A stretch of 42,347 nt of DNA from assembly GCA_015486845.1 (NCBI GenBank), contig WFQU01000151.1, positions 1-42,347 of the forward strand, in the 5' to 3' direction. Both the position numbers and the translations under genes were made by a program. This DNA comes from Anaerolineae bacterium. Lineage in GTDB: Bacteria; Chloroflexota; Anaerolineae; JAADDB01. The notes under the pieces are model-generated. The model saw nothing but the letters and a program-made list of their open reading frames with translations. It did no database searches and was not told where the DNA came from. Shown in pieces: positions 16,322-25,799 of the stretch (position 1 is its first letter; each line of letters opens with the position of its first letter).

Positions 16322-19264
16322 TCAAGCCGTGCTACCCGTATTGCCGGCCGGCAGTACTTTGCGCAGGTACTGGCCGGTGTAGCTCTTTTCCACCCGGGCC
16401 ACCGCTTCCGGCGTTCCTTCCGCCACCACGTAACCGCCCTCGTCGCCCCCTTCCGGCCCGAGATCGATGATCCAGTCAGCGCTTTTAATCACATCCAAAT
16501 TGTGTTCGATAACCAAAACCGTGTTGCCCTGATCCACTAAACGGTGTAAAACTGCCATTAGTTTGGCCACATCGTGGAAATGCAGGCCGGTAGTCGGCTC
16601 ATCCAGGATATAAAAAGTCTTGCCAGTAGCCCGGCGGCTCAATTCTTTCGCCAATTTAATGCGCTGCGCTTCCCCGCCGGAAAGCTGCGTGGCTGGCTGG
16701 CCTAAATGCAAGTAGCCTAAGCCCACATCGGCTAACGTCTGCAGCCGGTTGCGCACCGCCGGGTAGTTCTCGAAGAAATGTAACGCTTCCTCTACCGTCA
16801 TATCCAGCACATTAGCAATGGATTTTCCTTTGTACTTAATCTGCAGTGTCTCTTTGTTGTAGCGCTGGCCGTGGCAGCTTTCGCATGGCACGTAGATATC
16901 GGGCAGGAACTGCATCTCCACTTTGATAATGCCGTCCCCCCGGCACACCTCGCACCGCCCCCCTTTGACGTTAAAGCTGAACCGTCCCGCTTTGTAGCCG
17001 CGGGTGCGGCTTTCCGGTAGGCGGGCGAAAAGCTCCCGGATCGGCGTGAACACGCCAGTGTACGTGGCCGGATTTGAGCGTGGCGTGCGTCCAATGGGTG
17101 CCTGGTTGATATCGATCACTTTGTCGATCTGTTCCAGCCCTGCGATGGAGCGATAACGCCCCGGTGCGGCTTTGGCCCGGTAAAGCTGGCGGCTCATGAT
17201 ACGGTAAAGGGTATCCACCACCAACGACGATTTGCCGGAGCCGCTAACACCGGTCACGCAGATCAGCTTACCCAACGGAAAGTGCACATCGATCTGCTTC
17301 AGGTTGTGCTCGCTGGCGCCGCGCAGGATGATTTCTGCGCCGTTGCCGGGGCGGCGTGTCGCCGGCACCGGAATAGAGCGTTCGCCGCGCAGGTATTGTC
17401 CGGTAAGCGATGCCTTGCTGGCTAAAATAGTGGCTAACGGCCCTGCGGCGATCACTTCCCCGCCGTGCAGGCCGGCCCGTGGCCCCAAATCCACGATCCA
17501 ATCCGCGGCGCGGATCGTCTCTTCGTCATGCTCCACCACTAAAACCGTGTTGCCCAAATCACGCATCCGGCTCAACGCGCCGATGAGCTTGTTGTTATCC
17601 CGCTGGTGCAAACCGATAGAAGGCTCATCCAGCACGTAGAGCACGCCCATCAACTGCGAGCCGATTTGCGTGGCCAAACGGATCCTCTGGCTTTCTCCGC
17701 CGCTGAGGGTTGTGGCGGAACGGGAAAGGGTAATGTAGCCGAGCCCCACATCATTCAAGAAACCGAGCCGCGCTTCGATTTCCCGCAGCACCTGGCGAGC
17801 GATGGTCCACTCTTTTTGCGTCAATGGGGAATGCGCCGGCATGACGGTTACATCCTCCCCCGGCCGGTGGCGCATAGCGCCCCCTTGCAAGCCAACGACC
17901 CATTGCAGCGCTTCCTTCACGGACAAATCTGTGATGTCAGCGATATTCTTGTCGTCGATGGTTACAGCTAACGCTTCCGGACGCAGCCGCTTGCCGTGGC
18001 AAACCGGGCAAGGCCGGCTGGCCATGAACCGCTCCAGCCACTCACGGATGTAGCTGCTGCTGGTTTCCCGGTGGCGCCGGCGCAGATTAGTAACGACCCC
18101 CTTCCATTTCGTGCCAAAAGAACGCTCCTGGCCGGCACGATTGCGATAGGTCACAACGACCGGATTTTTGCCGCTACCACCGTAAAGAATGAAATCTTGC
18201 TGCTTGCGGCTCAGTTCATGCCAGGGCACATCAGACGGAATGCCGTAACGGCGGCAGGTGGCACGCACCAAATTGTGGTAGTAAGCACCGCTATTATCCC
18301 AACTGCCGCGCCATGGGACAATGGCACCCTGATCAATGCTCAAATCGGCGTCAGGGATAATCAAATCCGGGGAGAACTCCATTTGCACGCCTAAGCCGTC
18401 GCAGGCCGGGCAAGCGCCGGCCGGGCTGTTGAACGAAAACGTGCGCGGCTCAATCTCCGGCAGGCTGATACCGCAATACACGCAGGCGTATTTTTCCGAG
18501 AAGACATGATCGTGGGGATGCTCCCGATCAGTGACATCCGTGACGGTCATAAAGCCATCGCCAAGCTGCAGCGCTGTCTCCACCGAATCGGCCAAACGCG
18601 CTCTGGGCGTGGCATGTTCTCCTTCGTGCCGAATTGCTACCCGGTCCACGACGACCTCAATGTCATGTTTCTTGTAGCGATCCAGCACCAAGGTTTCGTC
18701 CAAGTCGTGCACCTCCCCGTCAACCCGCACCCGCACGTAGCCATTCTTGCGCAAATCCTCGAAGATTGCTTTGTGCTCTCCTTTGCGGCCGGTAACCACC
18801 GGCGCCAAGAGCAACAGCTTACTATTATCCGGCATGTCCAGCAGCGCGTCCACCACCTGGTCGCTGCTCTGCTGGGTAATAGGCCGGCCACATTGTGGAC
18901 AATGCGGGTGGCCGATGCGGGCGAAAAGCAGCCGCAGATAGTCGTAAATCTCGGTGACCGTGCCCACCGTGGAACGCGGGTTGCGGCTGGTGCCTTTCTG
19001 GTCGATGGAAATGGCCGGGCTAAGACCGTCGATTTGATCCACGTCAGGCTTTTTCATCAGCCCCAAAAATTGTCTGGCGTACGCGGAGAGCGATTCCACA
19101 TAGCGACGCTGCCCTTCCGCGTAAATCGTGTCGAACGCGAGGCTGGATTTGCCGGAACCGGACAGACCGGTAATCACCACAAGTTTGTCTCGTGGAATAT
19201 CCACATCGATGCTTTTCAAGTTATGTTCTCGTGCGCCACGCACGCTCAAAAACTGCGAACTCAT
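16322..19264 (-). CDS. uvrA: Excinuclease ABC subunit UvrA
   Basis: ATPase that, with UvrB, scans DNA for bulky lesions in nucleotide excision repair. The 980 residues hold two ABC modules. The first Walker [17 protein letters not shown], is near residue 33, with a UvrB-binding region and the first zinc finger (CVYC...CPAC) after it. The signature [16 protein letters not shown] and Walker [16 protein letters not shown] come next. The second module has [16 protein letters not shown], the CEVCRGDG...CESCHGQRY zinc finger and [15 protein letters not shown]. The ATG at 19264 follows AGGAG; a longer in-frame start would run into a dispersed repeat. The minus-strand gene appears alone, divergent from the HD-domain gene. 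Confidence 0.97.
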   Translation of the reverse strand: MSSQFLSVRGAREHNLKSIDVDIPRDKLVVITGLSGSGKSSLAFDTIYAEGQRRYVESLSAYARQFLGLMKKPDVDQIDGLSPAISIDQKGTSRNPRSTVGTVTEIYDYLRLLFARIGHPHCPQCGRPITQQSSDQVVDALLDMPDNSKLLLLAPVVTGRKGEHKAIFEDLRKNGYVRVRVDGEVHDLDETLVLDRYKKHDIEVVVDRVAIRHEGEHATPRARLADSVETALQLGDGFMTVTDVTDREHPHDHVFSEKYACVYCGISLPEIEPRTFSFNSPAGACPACDGLGVQMEFSPDLIIPDADLSIDQGAIVPWRGSWDNSGAYYHNLVRATCRRYGIPSDVPWHELSRKQQDFILYGGSGKNPVVVTYRNRAGQERSFGTKWKGVVTNLRRRHRETSSSYIREWLERFMASRPCPVCHGKRLRPEALAVTIDDKNIADITDLSVKEALQWVVGLQGGAMRHRPGEDVTVMPAHSPLTQKEWTIARQVLREIEARLGFLNDVGLGYITLSRSATTLSGGESQRIRLATQIGSQLMGVLYVLDEPSIGLHQRDNNKLIGALSRMRDLGNTVLVVEHDEETIRAADWIVDLGPRAGLHGGEVIAAGPLATILASKASLTGQYLRGERSIPVPATRRPGNGAEIILRGASEHNLKQIDVHFPLGKLICVTGVSGSGKSSLVVDTLYRIMSRQLYRAKAAPGRYRSIAGLEQIDKVIDINQAPIGRTPRSNPATYTGVFTPIRELFARLPESRTRGYKAGRFSFNVKGGRCEVCRGDGIIKVEMQFLPDIYVPCESCHGQRYNKETLQIKYKGKSIANVLDMTVEEALHFFENYPAVRNRLQTLADVGLGYLHLGQPATQLSGGEAQRIKLAKELSRRATGKTFYILDEPTTGLHFHDVAKLMAVLHRLVDQGNTVLVIEHNLDVIKSADWIIDLGPEGGDEGGYVVAEGTPEAVARVEKSYTGQYLRKVLPAGNTGSTA

Positions 19265-19295
19265 ACTACTCCTGTTCCAGAACAAATCGTGTTTA

Positions 19296-19325
19296 GAAGC
19301 GCAACTTCTACAAGAAGTTGCGCGC
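19296..19325. repeat. GAAGTTGAACTTC palindrome repeat, copy 3 (variant)
   Basis: GAAGCGCAACTTC, TACAA, GAAGTTGCGCGC: both arms carry a compensating change, which keeps the pairing between halves. It lies in the uvrA leader. Confidence 0.65.
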
Positions 19326-19455
19326 TTTCTCCGAGGCCGCTTCACAGTTTAGCGACATGTCGAACCTTTTTCGCGAAAGAATATTGTAACACGACACGCT
19401 GTTTCCCTCAAATCCGATTTCCCATGCAGTAATGTGGCATTGTGCCATTTCTAGG

Positions 19456-19461
19456 TATAAT
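19456..19461 (+). promoter_or_regulatory. Possible -10 box for the HD-domain/tryptophanase unit
   Basis: TATAAT at 19456-19461 with no good -35 box (TGTGGC 17 bases upstream). It is the only promoter-like sequence noticed in the 19265-19608 gap. Confidence 0.35.
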
Positions 19462-19477
19462 AGGCAGCGAAGGAAGA

Positions 19478-19508
19478 GAAGTTCAACTTCTCCAAGAAGT
19501 TGAACTTC
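19478..19508. repeat. GAAGTTGAACTTC palindrome repeat, copy 4
   Basis: GAAGTTCAACTTC, TCCAA, GAAGTTGAACTTC, downstream of the putative -10 box and so within the leader of the HD-domain gene if that box is used. Confidence 0.75.
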
Positions 19509-19608
19509 TTCTCGCTGTCAGCGTGCAAAGCCAGCGTCATCCTGCGTTCTCAATATTTTTTGGCTGCGTTTCAGCGGCTTTGCGTCAGCTATGATTGAGG
19601 AGGGTATT

Positions 19609-20400
19609 TTGGTCGAAGAACAGAACATTCAATTCAGCGTGCCGAGCAGGCACAACGAAAAATTGCAGGAGATCATCCGGCGCATCAACCAGGATGTGGA
19701 ACTGCACACCATGTGGGAATGCGCCAATGTCAACGCAGTGGACCGGGCCGGCATCAGCGATCATGGCATCGTCCACATCAAAATCGTGGCCAACATTGCG
19801 CTGAAACTGTTGCGGATGCTGGCCGAGGCAGACGTGCCCATGGGGATCGTGAAAGACCATCAGATGACCATGGACGATGCCGAAGTGGTCACCGTGTTAG
19901 CCGCCGCACTGCACGACTTAGGCATTTCCATCCACCGGGATAACCACGAAGAGTACAGTTTACCGCTGGCCAATTTGAAAGCGAAAGAGTTATTGGCTGG
20001 CATTTACGACGTGCGGGAACGTACCATCGTCGTCTCCGAAATGTTGCACGCCATCATCGCTCACCATTGGGATGGCAAATGTTACACTATCGAGGCCGGC
20101 GTGGTTAAGGTTGCCGATGCCTTGGACATGACGCACGGACGCTCGCGCATCGCTTTCGAGGCCGGCGGCACCAATATCCACGCTGTTTCGGCACAAGCTA
20201 TTGACGCGGTAAACATCCGCAAAGGGGAAAGTACCCCCATCGAGATCGAAGTGGTGATGAGCAATTCTGCCGGCATTTTCCAGTTGGATAATTTACTCAA
20301 GCGCAAGCTGCAGAATTCCAGCATCGCACCGTACGTCAAAGTGTTTGCCCAAATTCAAAGCGAAACAGAGCGTAATATCCTGAAGCGCTATGAGATTTAG
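19609..20400 (+). CDS. HD-domain metal-dependent phosphohydrolase-like protein
   Basis: Predicted hydrolase of the HD superfamily, similar in layout to COG1418-type proteins. Metal ligands are visible in order: the His of SDHGIVHIKIV (about residue 60), the HD pair in ALHDLGISIHRD (about 105), AIIAHHWDG (about 155) and the Asp in KVADALDMTHGR. The C-terminal part (from about 200) has no recognised domain. The TTG at 19609 is preferred because GAGGAGG lies six bases before it; an upstream ATG at 19591 overlaps that ribosome site. Tryptophanase begins 56 bases downstream and is probably co-transcribed. The substrate, possibly a phosphate ester or nucleotide, is unknown. Confidence 0.82.
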   Translation: MVEEQNIQFSVPSRHNEKLQEIIRRINQDVELHTMWECANVNAVDRAGISDHGIVHIKIVANIALKLLRMLAEADVPMGIVKDHQMTMDDAEVVTVLAAALHDLGISIHRDNHEEYSLPLANLKAKELLAGIYDVRERTIVVSEMLHAIIAHHWDGKCYTIEAGVVKVADALDMTHGRSRIAFEAGGTNIHAVSAQAIDAVNIRKGESTPIEIEVVMSNSAGIFQLDNLLKRKLQNSSIAPYVKVFAQIQSETERNILKRYEI

Positions 20401-20456
20401 TGTTTGGAAATATTGCAGGGTGGGCAATGAAGCTCACCGAAACAAGGAGGTTTGCT

Positions 20457-21848
20457 GTGCTCGATAGCCCTTTTCCTTTCGAACCGTTCCGCATCAAGAT
20501 GGTGGAACCCATTGGCTTAACGACACCCACAGAGCGTGAACGTTTGTTGCGCGAGGCCGGCTATAACCCGTTTCTCATTCCGGCGGACAAAATCAGTATT
20601 GATTTACTAACCGACTCCGGCACCGGTGCCATGAGTCAAGCGCAATGGTCGGCCATGATGATGGGCGATGAATCGTACGCTGGCGCCCGCAGCTATTATC
20701 ACTTGCGGGACAGCGTGCAGAAAGTCACTGGCATGCCTTATTTCACGCCGACGCATCAGGGACGAGCGGCAGAGAATGTTTTCTTCGCTGCTTTGGGCGT
20801 TGGGTCGGGACAATTCGTGCCGGCCAACCAGCATTTCGATACGACTCGCGCCAATGTCGAAGTACGAGGTGCTCGAGCTGTGGACCTAGTCGTAGCAGAA
20901 GGCCTGGACCCGCACGACAAGTCGCCATTCAAAGGCAATATCGATGTGGCCCGGTTGGAACAGTTCATCGAGGAAGTCGGCGCTGCACATATTCCGGCGG
21001 TCATCATCACCATCACGAACAATTCCGGCGGCGGCCAGCCGGTTTCGCTGGCTAATATCCGCCAGGCCAAAGCGTTACTTTCTCGCTATGGTATTCCGTT
21101 GGTGCTGGACGCAGCCCGGTTTGCCGAGAATAGTTATTTCATCAAAATGCGGGAGCCGGAAGCAGCGGGTATGAGCGTGGCCGAAATCGCCCGGGCGACT
21201 TTCGACTTAGCCGATGCTTTCCTGATGAGCGCGAAAAAGGACGCCATCGTCAATATCGGCGGGCTGATCGGACTGCGGGACGAGACGTTGTTCCAAAAGG
21301 TCTCGACGGAGCTCATTTTGCGGGAAGGCTTCATCACTTACGGCGGGTTGGCCGGGCGGGATTTGGAAGCGCTGGCCGTTGGTCTCTTAGAAGGGCTAGA
21401 CGAAGATTATTTGACATATCGCATCGGGCAAACAGCCTATTTGGCCGGGCGTTTGCAGAATGCCGGATTGCCCATCATGGAACCGCCTGGCGGTCACGCT
21501 GTGTTCATCGATGCCAAAGAGATGTTACCGCACATCCCACAGCGGCAATTTCCGGCGCAATCATTCGTCGCGGAAGTGTATCGAGCTGGCGGTATCCGTG
21601 TGGTAGAAATCGGCAGTGTCATGTTCGGCAGCATCGATCCGGTCACCGGCGAGGAACATTTCCCGGCGCTGGAACTGGTGCGGCTGGCCATCCCACGCCG
21701 CGTTTACACCCGCTCGCACATGGACTACGTGGCGGACGTTTGTGCGGAGGTATACCGTCGACGTAAAGCACTACGAGGTTTAGAAATCGTCTACCAGGCG
21801 CCGGCCTTGCGCCATTTCACAGCACGGTTCAAGCCGGTTAATAGTTAA
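20457..21848 (+). CDS. tnaA: Tryptophanase (tryptophan indole-lyase)
   Basis: PLP enzyme splitting L-tryptophan into indole, pyruvate and ammonia. The 463 residues match the beta-eliminating lyase family. The PLP lysine is in MSAKKDAIVNIGG, the cofactor-binding Asp in VLDAARFAEN, and substrate-loop features in TPTHQGRAAEN and NQHFDTTRANVE. Two positions separate it from tyrosine phenol-lyase: VEIGS, where the phenol-lyase has an arginine (VERG), and RHFTARF with the His seen in tryptophanases. Both favour tryptophanase. The GTG at 20457 follows AAGGAGG by six bases and gives the usual N-terminus; ATG 20427 is an alternative. No tnaC-like leader peptide or tnaB permease was seen. Confidence 0.9.
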   Translation: MLDSPFPFEPFRIKMVEPIGLTTPTERERLLREAGYNPFLIPADKISIDLLTDSGTGAMSQAQWSAMMMGDESYAGARSYYHLRDSVQKVTGMPYFTPTHQGRAAENVFFAALGVGSGQFVPANQHFDTTRANVEVRGARAVDLVVAEGLDPHDKSPFKGNIDVARLEQFIEEVGAAHIPAVIITITNNSGGGQPVSLANIRQAKALLSRYGIPLVLDAARFAENSYFIKMREPEAAGMSVAEIARATFDLADAFLMSAKKDAIVNIGGLIGLRDETLFQKVSTELILREGFITYGGLAGRDLEALAVGLLEGLDEDYLTYRIGQTAYLAGRLQNAGLPIMEPPGGHAVFIDAKEMLPHIPQRQFPAQSFVAEVYRAGGIRVVEIGSVMFGSIDPVTGEEHFPALELVRLAIPRRVYTRSHMDYVADVCAEVYRRRKALRGLEIVYQAPALRHFTARFKPVNS

Positions 21849-21950
21849 AATACAATTTGCCGTTCGAGATGGGACCAATGCACCGCGTACTCCTTTCAGA
21901 ACCGATTCGTGGTGCGTGCCGTCCGTTTGATCAGGAAAAGAGGAATGCAG

Positions 21951-23231
21951 ATGCCAGTTACAGCGGTTGTTGGTGCCCAGTGGGGCGATGAGGGCAAAGG
22001 ACGCATTGTCGATTATTTGGCGCAAAAAGTGGGCGCCGTAGTACGCTATCAGGGCGGGGACAATGCTGGCCACACAGTCATGAATGAATACGGCCGGTTC
22101 CAATTGCATTTGCTACCGTCCGGGATTTTCAATCCGAATACGCATTGTATTATCGGCGCCGGAACGGTAGTGAATTTGGCTGCGTTGATCGAGGAAATCG
22201 ACCGGGTAGAAACGGCCGGCGTAATGACCAATAATCTCTGGTTAGACGAACGGGCCCACGTTCTCCTGCCTGACTACCGCCAATTGGATGCCTTGCAGGA
22301 ACAAGCGCGGGGTAACCACGCCATCGGTACCACTAAGCGGGGCATCGGGCCAGCGTACACATATAAAGTCGCCCGGGCCGGCCTACGTATGGGCGACCTG
22401 AAACATCCGGATTGGGCGCTCCAGCGGTTACGCGTCGTTCGGGAACGCTTGCAAGCAGAATTCGCCACTTTCGGTGCCGAATTGCCACCGTTGGAGGAGA
22501 TGGTGGCGCAGCTAACTACCATGTTTGCCCAGATCGAGAAACATGTGGTAGATACGGTGCCTATTTTGCGAAAATTGTTGCAAGCTGGAGCAGTGGTCAT
22601 CTCTGAAGGCCAGTTAGGCGTCATGCGTGACCTCGACTGGGGCATCTATCCTTACGTAACTTCGTCTAATCCGCTGGCCAGCTACGCGGCGATCGGCGCG
22701 GGTTTCCCTGCCAGCTATATCACCCGCGTGGTCGGGGTCGCCAAGTGCTACACCACTGCCGTGGGTGCGGGCCCGTTCCCAGCGGAGTTGACCGGCAAGA
22801 CTGGAGAACAGTTGCGTCAGATCGGACGCGAATACGGTGCCACAACCGGCCGGCCCCGGCGCACTGGTTGGTTCGACGCCGTGGCAGCCCGTTATGCCGC
22901 CTGGATCAGCGGCATGACCGAATTGGCCCTTACTAAGTTGGATGTGTTGGATCAGTTGCCGAAAATCGGTATTTGCGTTGGCTACAAACTACCAGACGGC
23001 CGAACAACGGAAGAGATGGTGGACACGTATACATTAGAGCAAGTGGAGCCGATTTGGGAATATTGGCCAGGTTGGCTGACAGATACCAGTACGATTACGA
23101 CCTGTGCTGCGCTGCCGGAGAACGCTCGTAATTTCTTGCACCGGGTGGAAGAACTGGTTGGTGTTCACCTTAGCATCGTCTCGGTCGGCCCGGAGCGCAA
23201 CCAACTCATTCTAATGGAAACAAATACGTAA
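21951..23231 (+). CDS. purA: Adenylosuccinate synthetase
   Basis: GTP-dependent enzyme joining IMP and aspartate to adenylosuccinate, the first committed step to AMP. The start PVTAVVGAQWGDEGKGRIVD is the family signature with the catalytic Asp and P-loop-like GDEGKG. Next come the IMP loop RYQGGDNAGHTV, GTTKRGIGPAY near residue 130, and the base-recognition C-terminal TKLDVLDQL. Length is 426 residues. The ATG at 21951 has AGAGGA upstream; in-frame starts before it lack a ribosome site. purB, the enzyme for the following step, lies 600 bases downstream beyond a repeat-rich gap. Confidence 0.97.
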   Translation: MPVTAVVGAQWGDEGKGRIVDYLAQKVGAVVRYQGGDNAGHTVMNEYGRFQLHLLPSGIFNPNTHCIIGAGTVVNLAALIEEIDRVETAGVMTNNLWLDERAHVLLPDYRQLDALQEQARGNHAIGTTKRGIGPAYTYKVARAGLRMGDLKHPDWALQRLRVVRERLQAEFATFGAELPPLEEMVAQLTTMFAQIEKHVVDTVPILRKLLQAGAVVISEGQLGVMRDLDWGIYPYVTSSNPLASYAAIGAGFPASYITRVVGVAKCYTTAVGAGPFPAELTGKTGEQLRQIGREYGATTGRPRRTGWFDAVAARYAAWISGMTELALTKLDVLDQLPKIGICVGYKLPDGRTTEEMVDTYTLEQVEPIWEYWPGWLTDTSTITTCAALPENARNFLHRVEELVGVHLSIVSVGPERNQLILMETNT

Positions 23232-23240
23232 CGGCGCTGG

Positions 23241-23350
23241 TCATTGCGAGGAGCGTTAGCGATGAGGCAATCTTCCTTATTGGCGCGGGGGGGGGTGCTT
23301 CGCTTCCCACACAACGACACGACTGACTTATTAATGCTCTGCATCAGTTG
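23241..23350. repeat. Diverged copy of the TCATTGCGAG interspersed repeat
   Basis: Begins TCATTGCGAG and ends in the CGACACGACTGA...GCATCAG stretch that corresponds to the right end of the repeat at 25663-25799. The middle differs. Confidence 0.5.
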
Positions 23351-23512
23351 TTATCTAATCTAGTTTCAGAGGAGGCGGCATGAGCCTTTGGCCTGCGCCT
23401 GATGCAGGCACGCAGACAGGCGCACCACAGCGGATGAAAATGCCTCCTATCCCCCAATCTTGGGGGGAGCAACACACCCCCAGAATTGGGGCCGGGAGGG
23501 CAATTACTCAGC

Positions 23513-23633
23513 GCCCAGCGACTATAAGTCACGGCAACATCTGCAAAATCGCCCTACGGCGATTAACAGCATGCAACCTGCGCAGGCAGGTTTTGCAGTT
23601 GTAGCAGCGATTTCTAATCGCCGGACAAGGTAG
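23513..23633. repeat. About 120-base direct repeat, left copy beside purB
   Basis: Runs from CCCAGCGACTATAAGTCA to CTAATCGCCGGACAAGG and matches 25500-25616 along its length with scattered changes. Contains internal hairpins (ATCGCC/GGCGAT, CCTGCGCAGG). Confidence 0.8.
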
Positions 23634-23634
23634 A

Positions 23635-23673
23635 CTGCGTTGATCTGCGTCCCATTTTATTTTCGGAGGAGGG
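23635..23673 (+). repeat. TTTTCAGAGGAG-type dispersed repeat, copy
   Basis: CTGCGTTGATCTGCGTCCC followed by ATTTTATTTTCGGAGGAGG; no gene follows it directly. Confidence 0.6.
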
Positions 23674-23702
23674 ATTTTCATATTACTGGCGTAATGTATT
23701 TG

Positions 23703-23738
23703 AGATCAGCATTGATTAGCGTTCTATTTTCAGAGGAG
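23703..23738 (+). repeat. TTTTCAGAGGAG-type dispersed repeat, copy with mini-frame
   Basis: Ends in CAGAGGAG, then ATG six bases on, opening an 11-codon frame that stops at TAA (23777-23779). It is probably a by-product of repeat duplication. Confidence 0.6.
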
Positions 23739-23780
23739 TTATCATGGGCCTACGGCGCACCACAGCGGATGAAAATTAAG

Positions 23781-23824
23781 ATCAGCGTGCATCAGCGTTA
23801 ATCTGCGTTCTATTTTCAGAGGAG
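23781..23824 (+). repeat. TTTTCAGAGGAG-type dispersed repeat forming the purB ribosome site
   Basis: CAGCGTGCATCAGCGTTAAT, CTGCGTTCTATTTTCAGAGGAG, then TCATC and the purB ATG. Confidence 0.7.
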
Positions 23825-23829
23825 TCATC

Positions 23830-25236
23830 ATGGCATTTGATCACGAAACGTTTCTCTCGCCTTTCACCTGGCGTTACGGCAGCGAAGCCATGCGCCGCAT
23901 TTGGTCGGAAAAGCATCGCCGCCGGCTGTGGCGCCGGGTATGGGTCGCTTTGGCAGAAGCGGAAGCACAAGCGGGGCTGGTAACCACCGAGCAAGCGGCA
24001 GATTTGCGCACCCACCAGAATGATGTCAATTTAGAACGGGCATTAGCCATCGAAGCTGAAATCCACCACGACGTAATGGCCGAAATTCGCACTTTCGCCG
24101 AGCAATGCTCGGTGGGGGGCGGCATCATTCATTTAGGTGCGACCAGCACGGACATCACCGACAATGCCGATGTGCTCCGTTTCACCGAGGCACTGGATTT
24201 GCTGTTGCAGCGTTTGGCCAGCTTGTTGCAGGCGCTTGCCGCCCAGATCGATGCCTGGGCCGATCGGCCGGCGATGGCTTGGACCCATCTACAGCCGGCA
24301 GAAGTGACTAGCGTCGGCTACCGATTGGCTACCTACGCCCAGGACTTGTTGGCGGACTGGGCACAATTGTGCCGGGTTCGGCGAGATCTGCGGGGCAAAG
24401 GGTGTAAAGGTGCCGTGGGCAATGCCGCTTCGTACACCCAATTGCTATTCGGCAGTACCTGGGACGCCGAGCAGTTAGAAGCAGAAGTGATGCGCCGTTT
24501 GAACTTGCAGCCTTTTCCCGTAACGACCCAGGTTTACCCGCGCAAACAGGATTGGCGCATGCTGACGGCGCTCTCCGGCCTGGCGGGATCGTTGTACAAG
24601 TTCGCATTCGACCTACGCTGGTTACAATCGCCGGTGGCAGGGGAATGGAGCGAGCCATTCGCGGCCCGGCAAGTCGGTTCCTCTGCAATGCCGTTCAAGC
24701 GCAACCCTATCAACGCCGAGAAAATAGACAGCTTAGCGCGTTTTATCGCGGCGCTGCCGGCCGTAGCCTGGCAAAATAGCGTCCATTCCTTGTTAGAACG
24801 CACATTAGATGACTCGGCCAACCGCCGGACCATTTTACCGGAAGCTTTCCTAGCTGCAGACGAATTACTGCTGGTGGCGACAAAAATCGTAACCGGGTTG
24901 CGTGTAGATGAATCCGGTGTAGCGCGGAATTTAGCCCGTTACGGCGTTTTCGCGGCCACGGAGCGGGTGCTGATGGAAGCGGTGAAAGCAGGCGGCGATC
25001 GCCAACAGTTGCACGAACGAATCCGGGAACACAGTCTAACCGCGTGGCAGGCGTTACGCGAGGGGGAAGTCAACCCGTTAGCCGCCTTGTTGGCGGGCGA
25101 CCCGGAAATTACGCGGTGGCTCCCCGTCGGGCGGGTGCAGGCGTTGCTGGATGCGCGACAATACGTAGGCATTGCGCCCCGCCGGGCCCGACAGATGGCC
25201 GAGCAGGTGCGCAACGCGGTTGCCGCCGGGTGGTAG
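23830..25236 (+). CDS. purB: Adenylosuccinate lyase
   Basis: Splits adenylosuccinate to AMP plus fumarate, and SAICAR to AICAR, in purine synthesis; it acts as a tetramer. The fumarase/aspartase superfamily signature GSSAMPFKRNPINAEK is near residue 278. The catalytic-acid region HLGATSTDITDNAD is near residue 97, and the second conserved His region is in AMAWTHLQPAEVTS. Length is 468 residues. Its neighbour purA and the SSAMPFKRNP loop favour adenylosuccinate lyase over argininosuccinate lyase or fumarase. The ribosome site AGAGGAG comes from a dispersed repeat. The gene is bracketed by the same two repeat families on each side. Confidence 0.93.
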   Translation: MAFDHETFLSPFTWRYGSEAMRRIWSEKHRRRLWRRVWVALAEAEAQAGLVTTEQAADLRTHQNDVNLERALAIEAEIHHDVMAEIRTFAEQCSVGGGIIHLGATSTDITDNADVLRFTEALDLLLQRLASLLQALAAQIDAWADRPAMAWTHLQPAEVTSVGYRLATYAQDLLADWAQLCRVRRDLRGKGCKGAVGNAASYTQLLFGSTWDAEQLEAEVMRRLNLQPFPVTTQVYPRKQDWRMLTALSGLAGSLYKFAFDLRWLQSPVAGEWSEPFAARQVGSSAMPFKRNPINAEKIDSLARFIAALPAVAWQNSVHSLLERTLDDSANRRTILPEAFLAADELLLVATKIVTGLRVDESGVARNLARYGVFAATERVLMEAVKAGGDRQQLHERIREHSLTAWQALREGEVNPLAALLAGDPEITRWLPVGRVQALLDARQYVGIAPRRARQMAEQVRNAVAAGW

Positions 25237-25499
25237 GGACGAATCATTATTCGTATTGCCTACGCGACCGGCTGGCCTAAGTAGCGACCAGCGACCTATT
25301 TAATTCGTTTTACCGTCTTAGCCGGGGGAACACTTTTCGGAAGGGTTAGCGGGGAACCGTACGGTTCCCCTGCCGGGAGCTCGAGGGCAGCGCCCTCGAA
25401 AGAGAAAAAGGCGGCGAGATTATCTTTTGGCCAGACCTCGCCCATAGGCAAAGTAATGCTCCGGGGATAGGCATGGGGTTTATTGATGACGGCTGATGG
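25237..25499. other. Start of a repeat-rich intergenic region
   Basis: The gap 25237-26002 has no gene. Its first part holds a palindrome GGGGAACCGTACGGTTCCCC (25351-25370) and an inverted GAGGGCAGCGCCCTC (25382-25396). The rest is described in the repeat entries that follow. Confidence 0.6.
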
Positions 25500-25616
25500 C
25501 CCAGCGACTAAAAGTCATGGCAACACCTGCAAAATCGCCGTAGGGCGATTAGCATACAACCTGCGCAGGCAGGTTTCGCAGTTGTAGCAGCGATTTCTAA
25601 TCGCCGGATAAGGCAG
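25500..25616. repeat. About 120-base direct repeat, right copy beside purB
   Basis: Matches 23513-23633 in the same orientation, 1.9 kb apart, with purB between the two. Confidence 0.8.
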
Positions 25617-25650
25617 AGGGTGGCCGAGGGCAATGCCTTCGGCTACCCTT
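25617..25650. repeat. GGGTGGCCGAGGGCA palindrome, second copy
   Basis: Diverged copy of the palindrome at 16031-16063, followed by the shared TTCAGAGAAATTT. Confidence 0.65.
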
Positions 25651-25662
25651 CAGAGAAATTTG

Positions 25663-25799
25663 TCATTGCGAGGCCCGACAGGGCCGTGGCAATCCCCCTC
25701 ACTGGCGTTGGAGATTGCTTGACCAAAAAGAGGATCATACTGTCGCTTCGCTCGCAATAACACGACTGATTTGAAGGCGTTGCATTAGCTACATTTAGG
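25663..25799. repeat. 137-base interspersed repeat, copy A
   Basis: Starts TCATTGCGAGGCCCGACAGG and ends GCATTAGCTACATTTAGG. It matches 42211-42347 base for base apart from a handful of changes. Internal TCATTGCGAG and CTCGCAAT(A/G)ACA are inverted, MITE-like ends. Confidence 0.85.

Noticed and set aside
20457-21848. Tyrosine phenol-lyase as an alternative identity
   Set aside because: The expected arginine (VERG) is replaced by Ile (VEIGS) and the C-terminal RHF matches tryptophanases.
23381-23604. 74-codon frame with a strong AGAGGAGG ribosome site
   Set aside because: The ribosome site and the body come from dispersed repeats, including a CCCCCAA...TTGGGGG palindrome; similar fragments occur at other places, so it is not a real gene.
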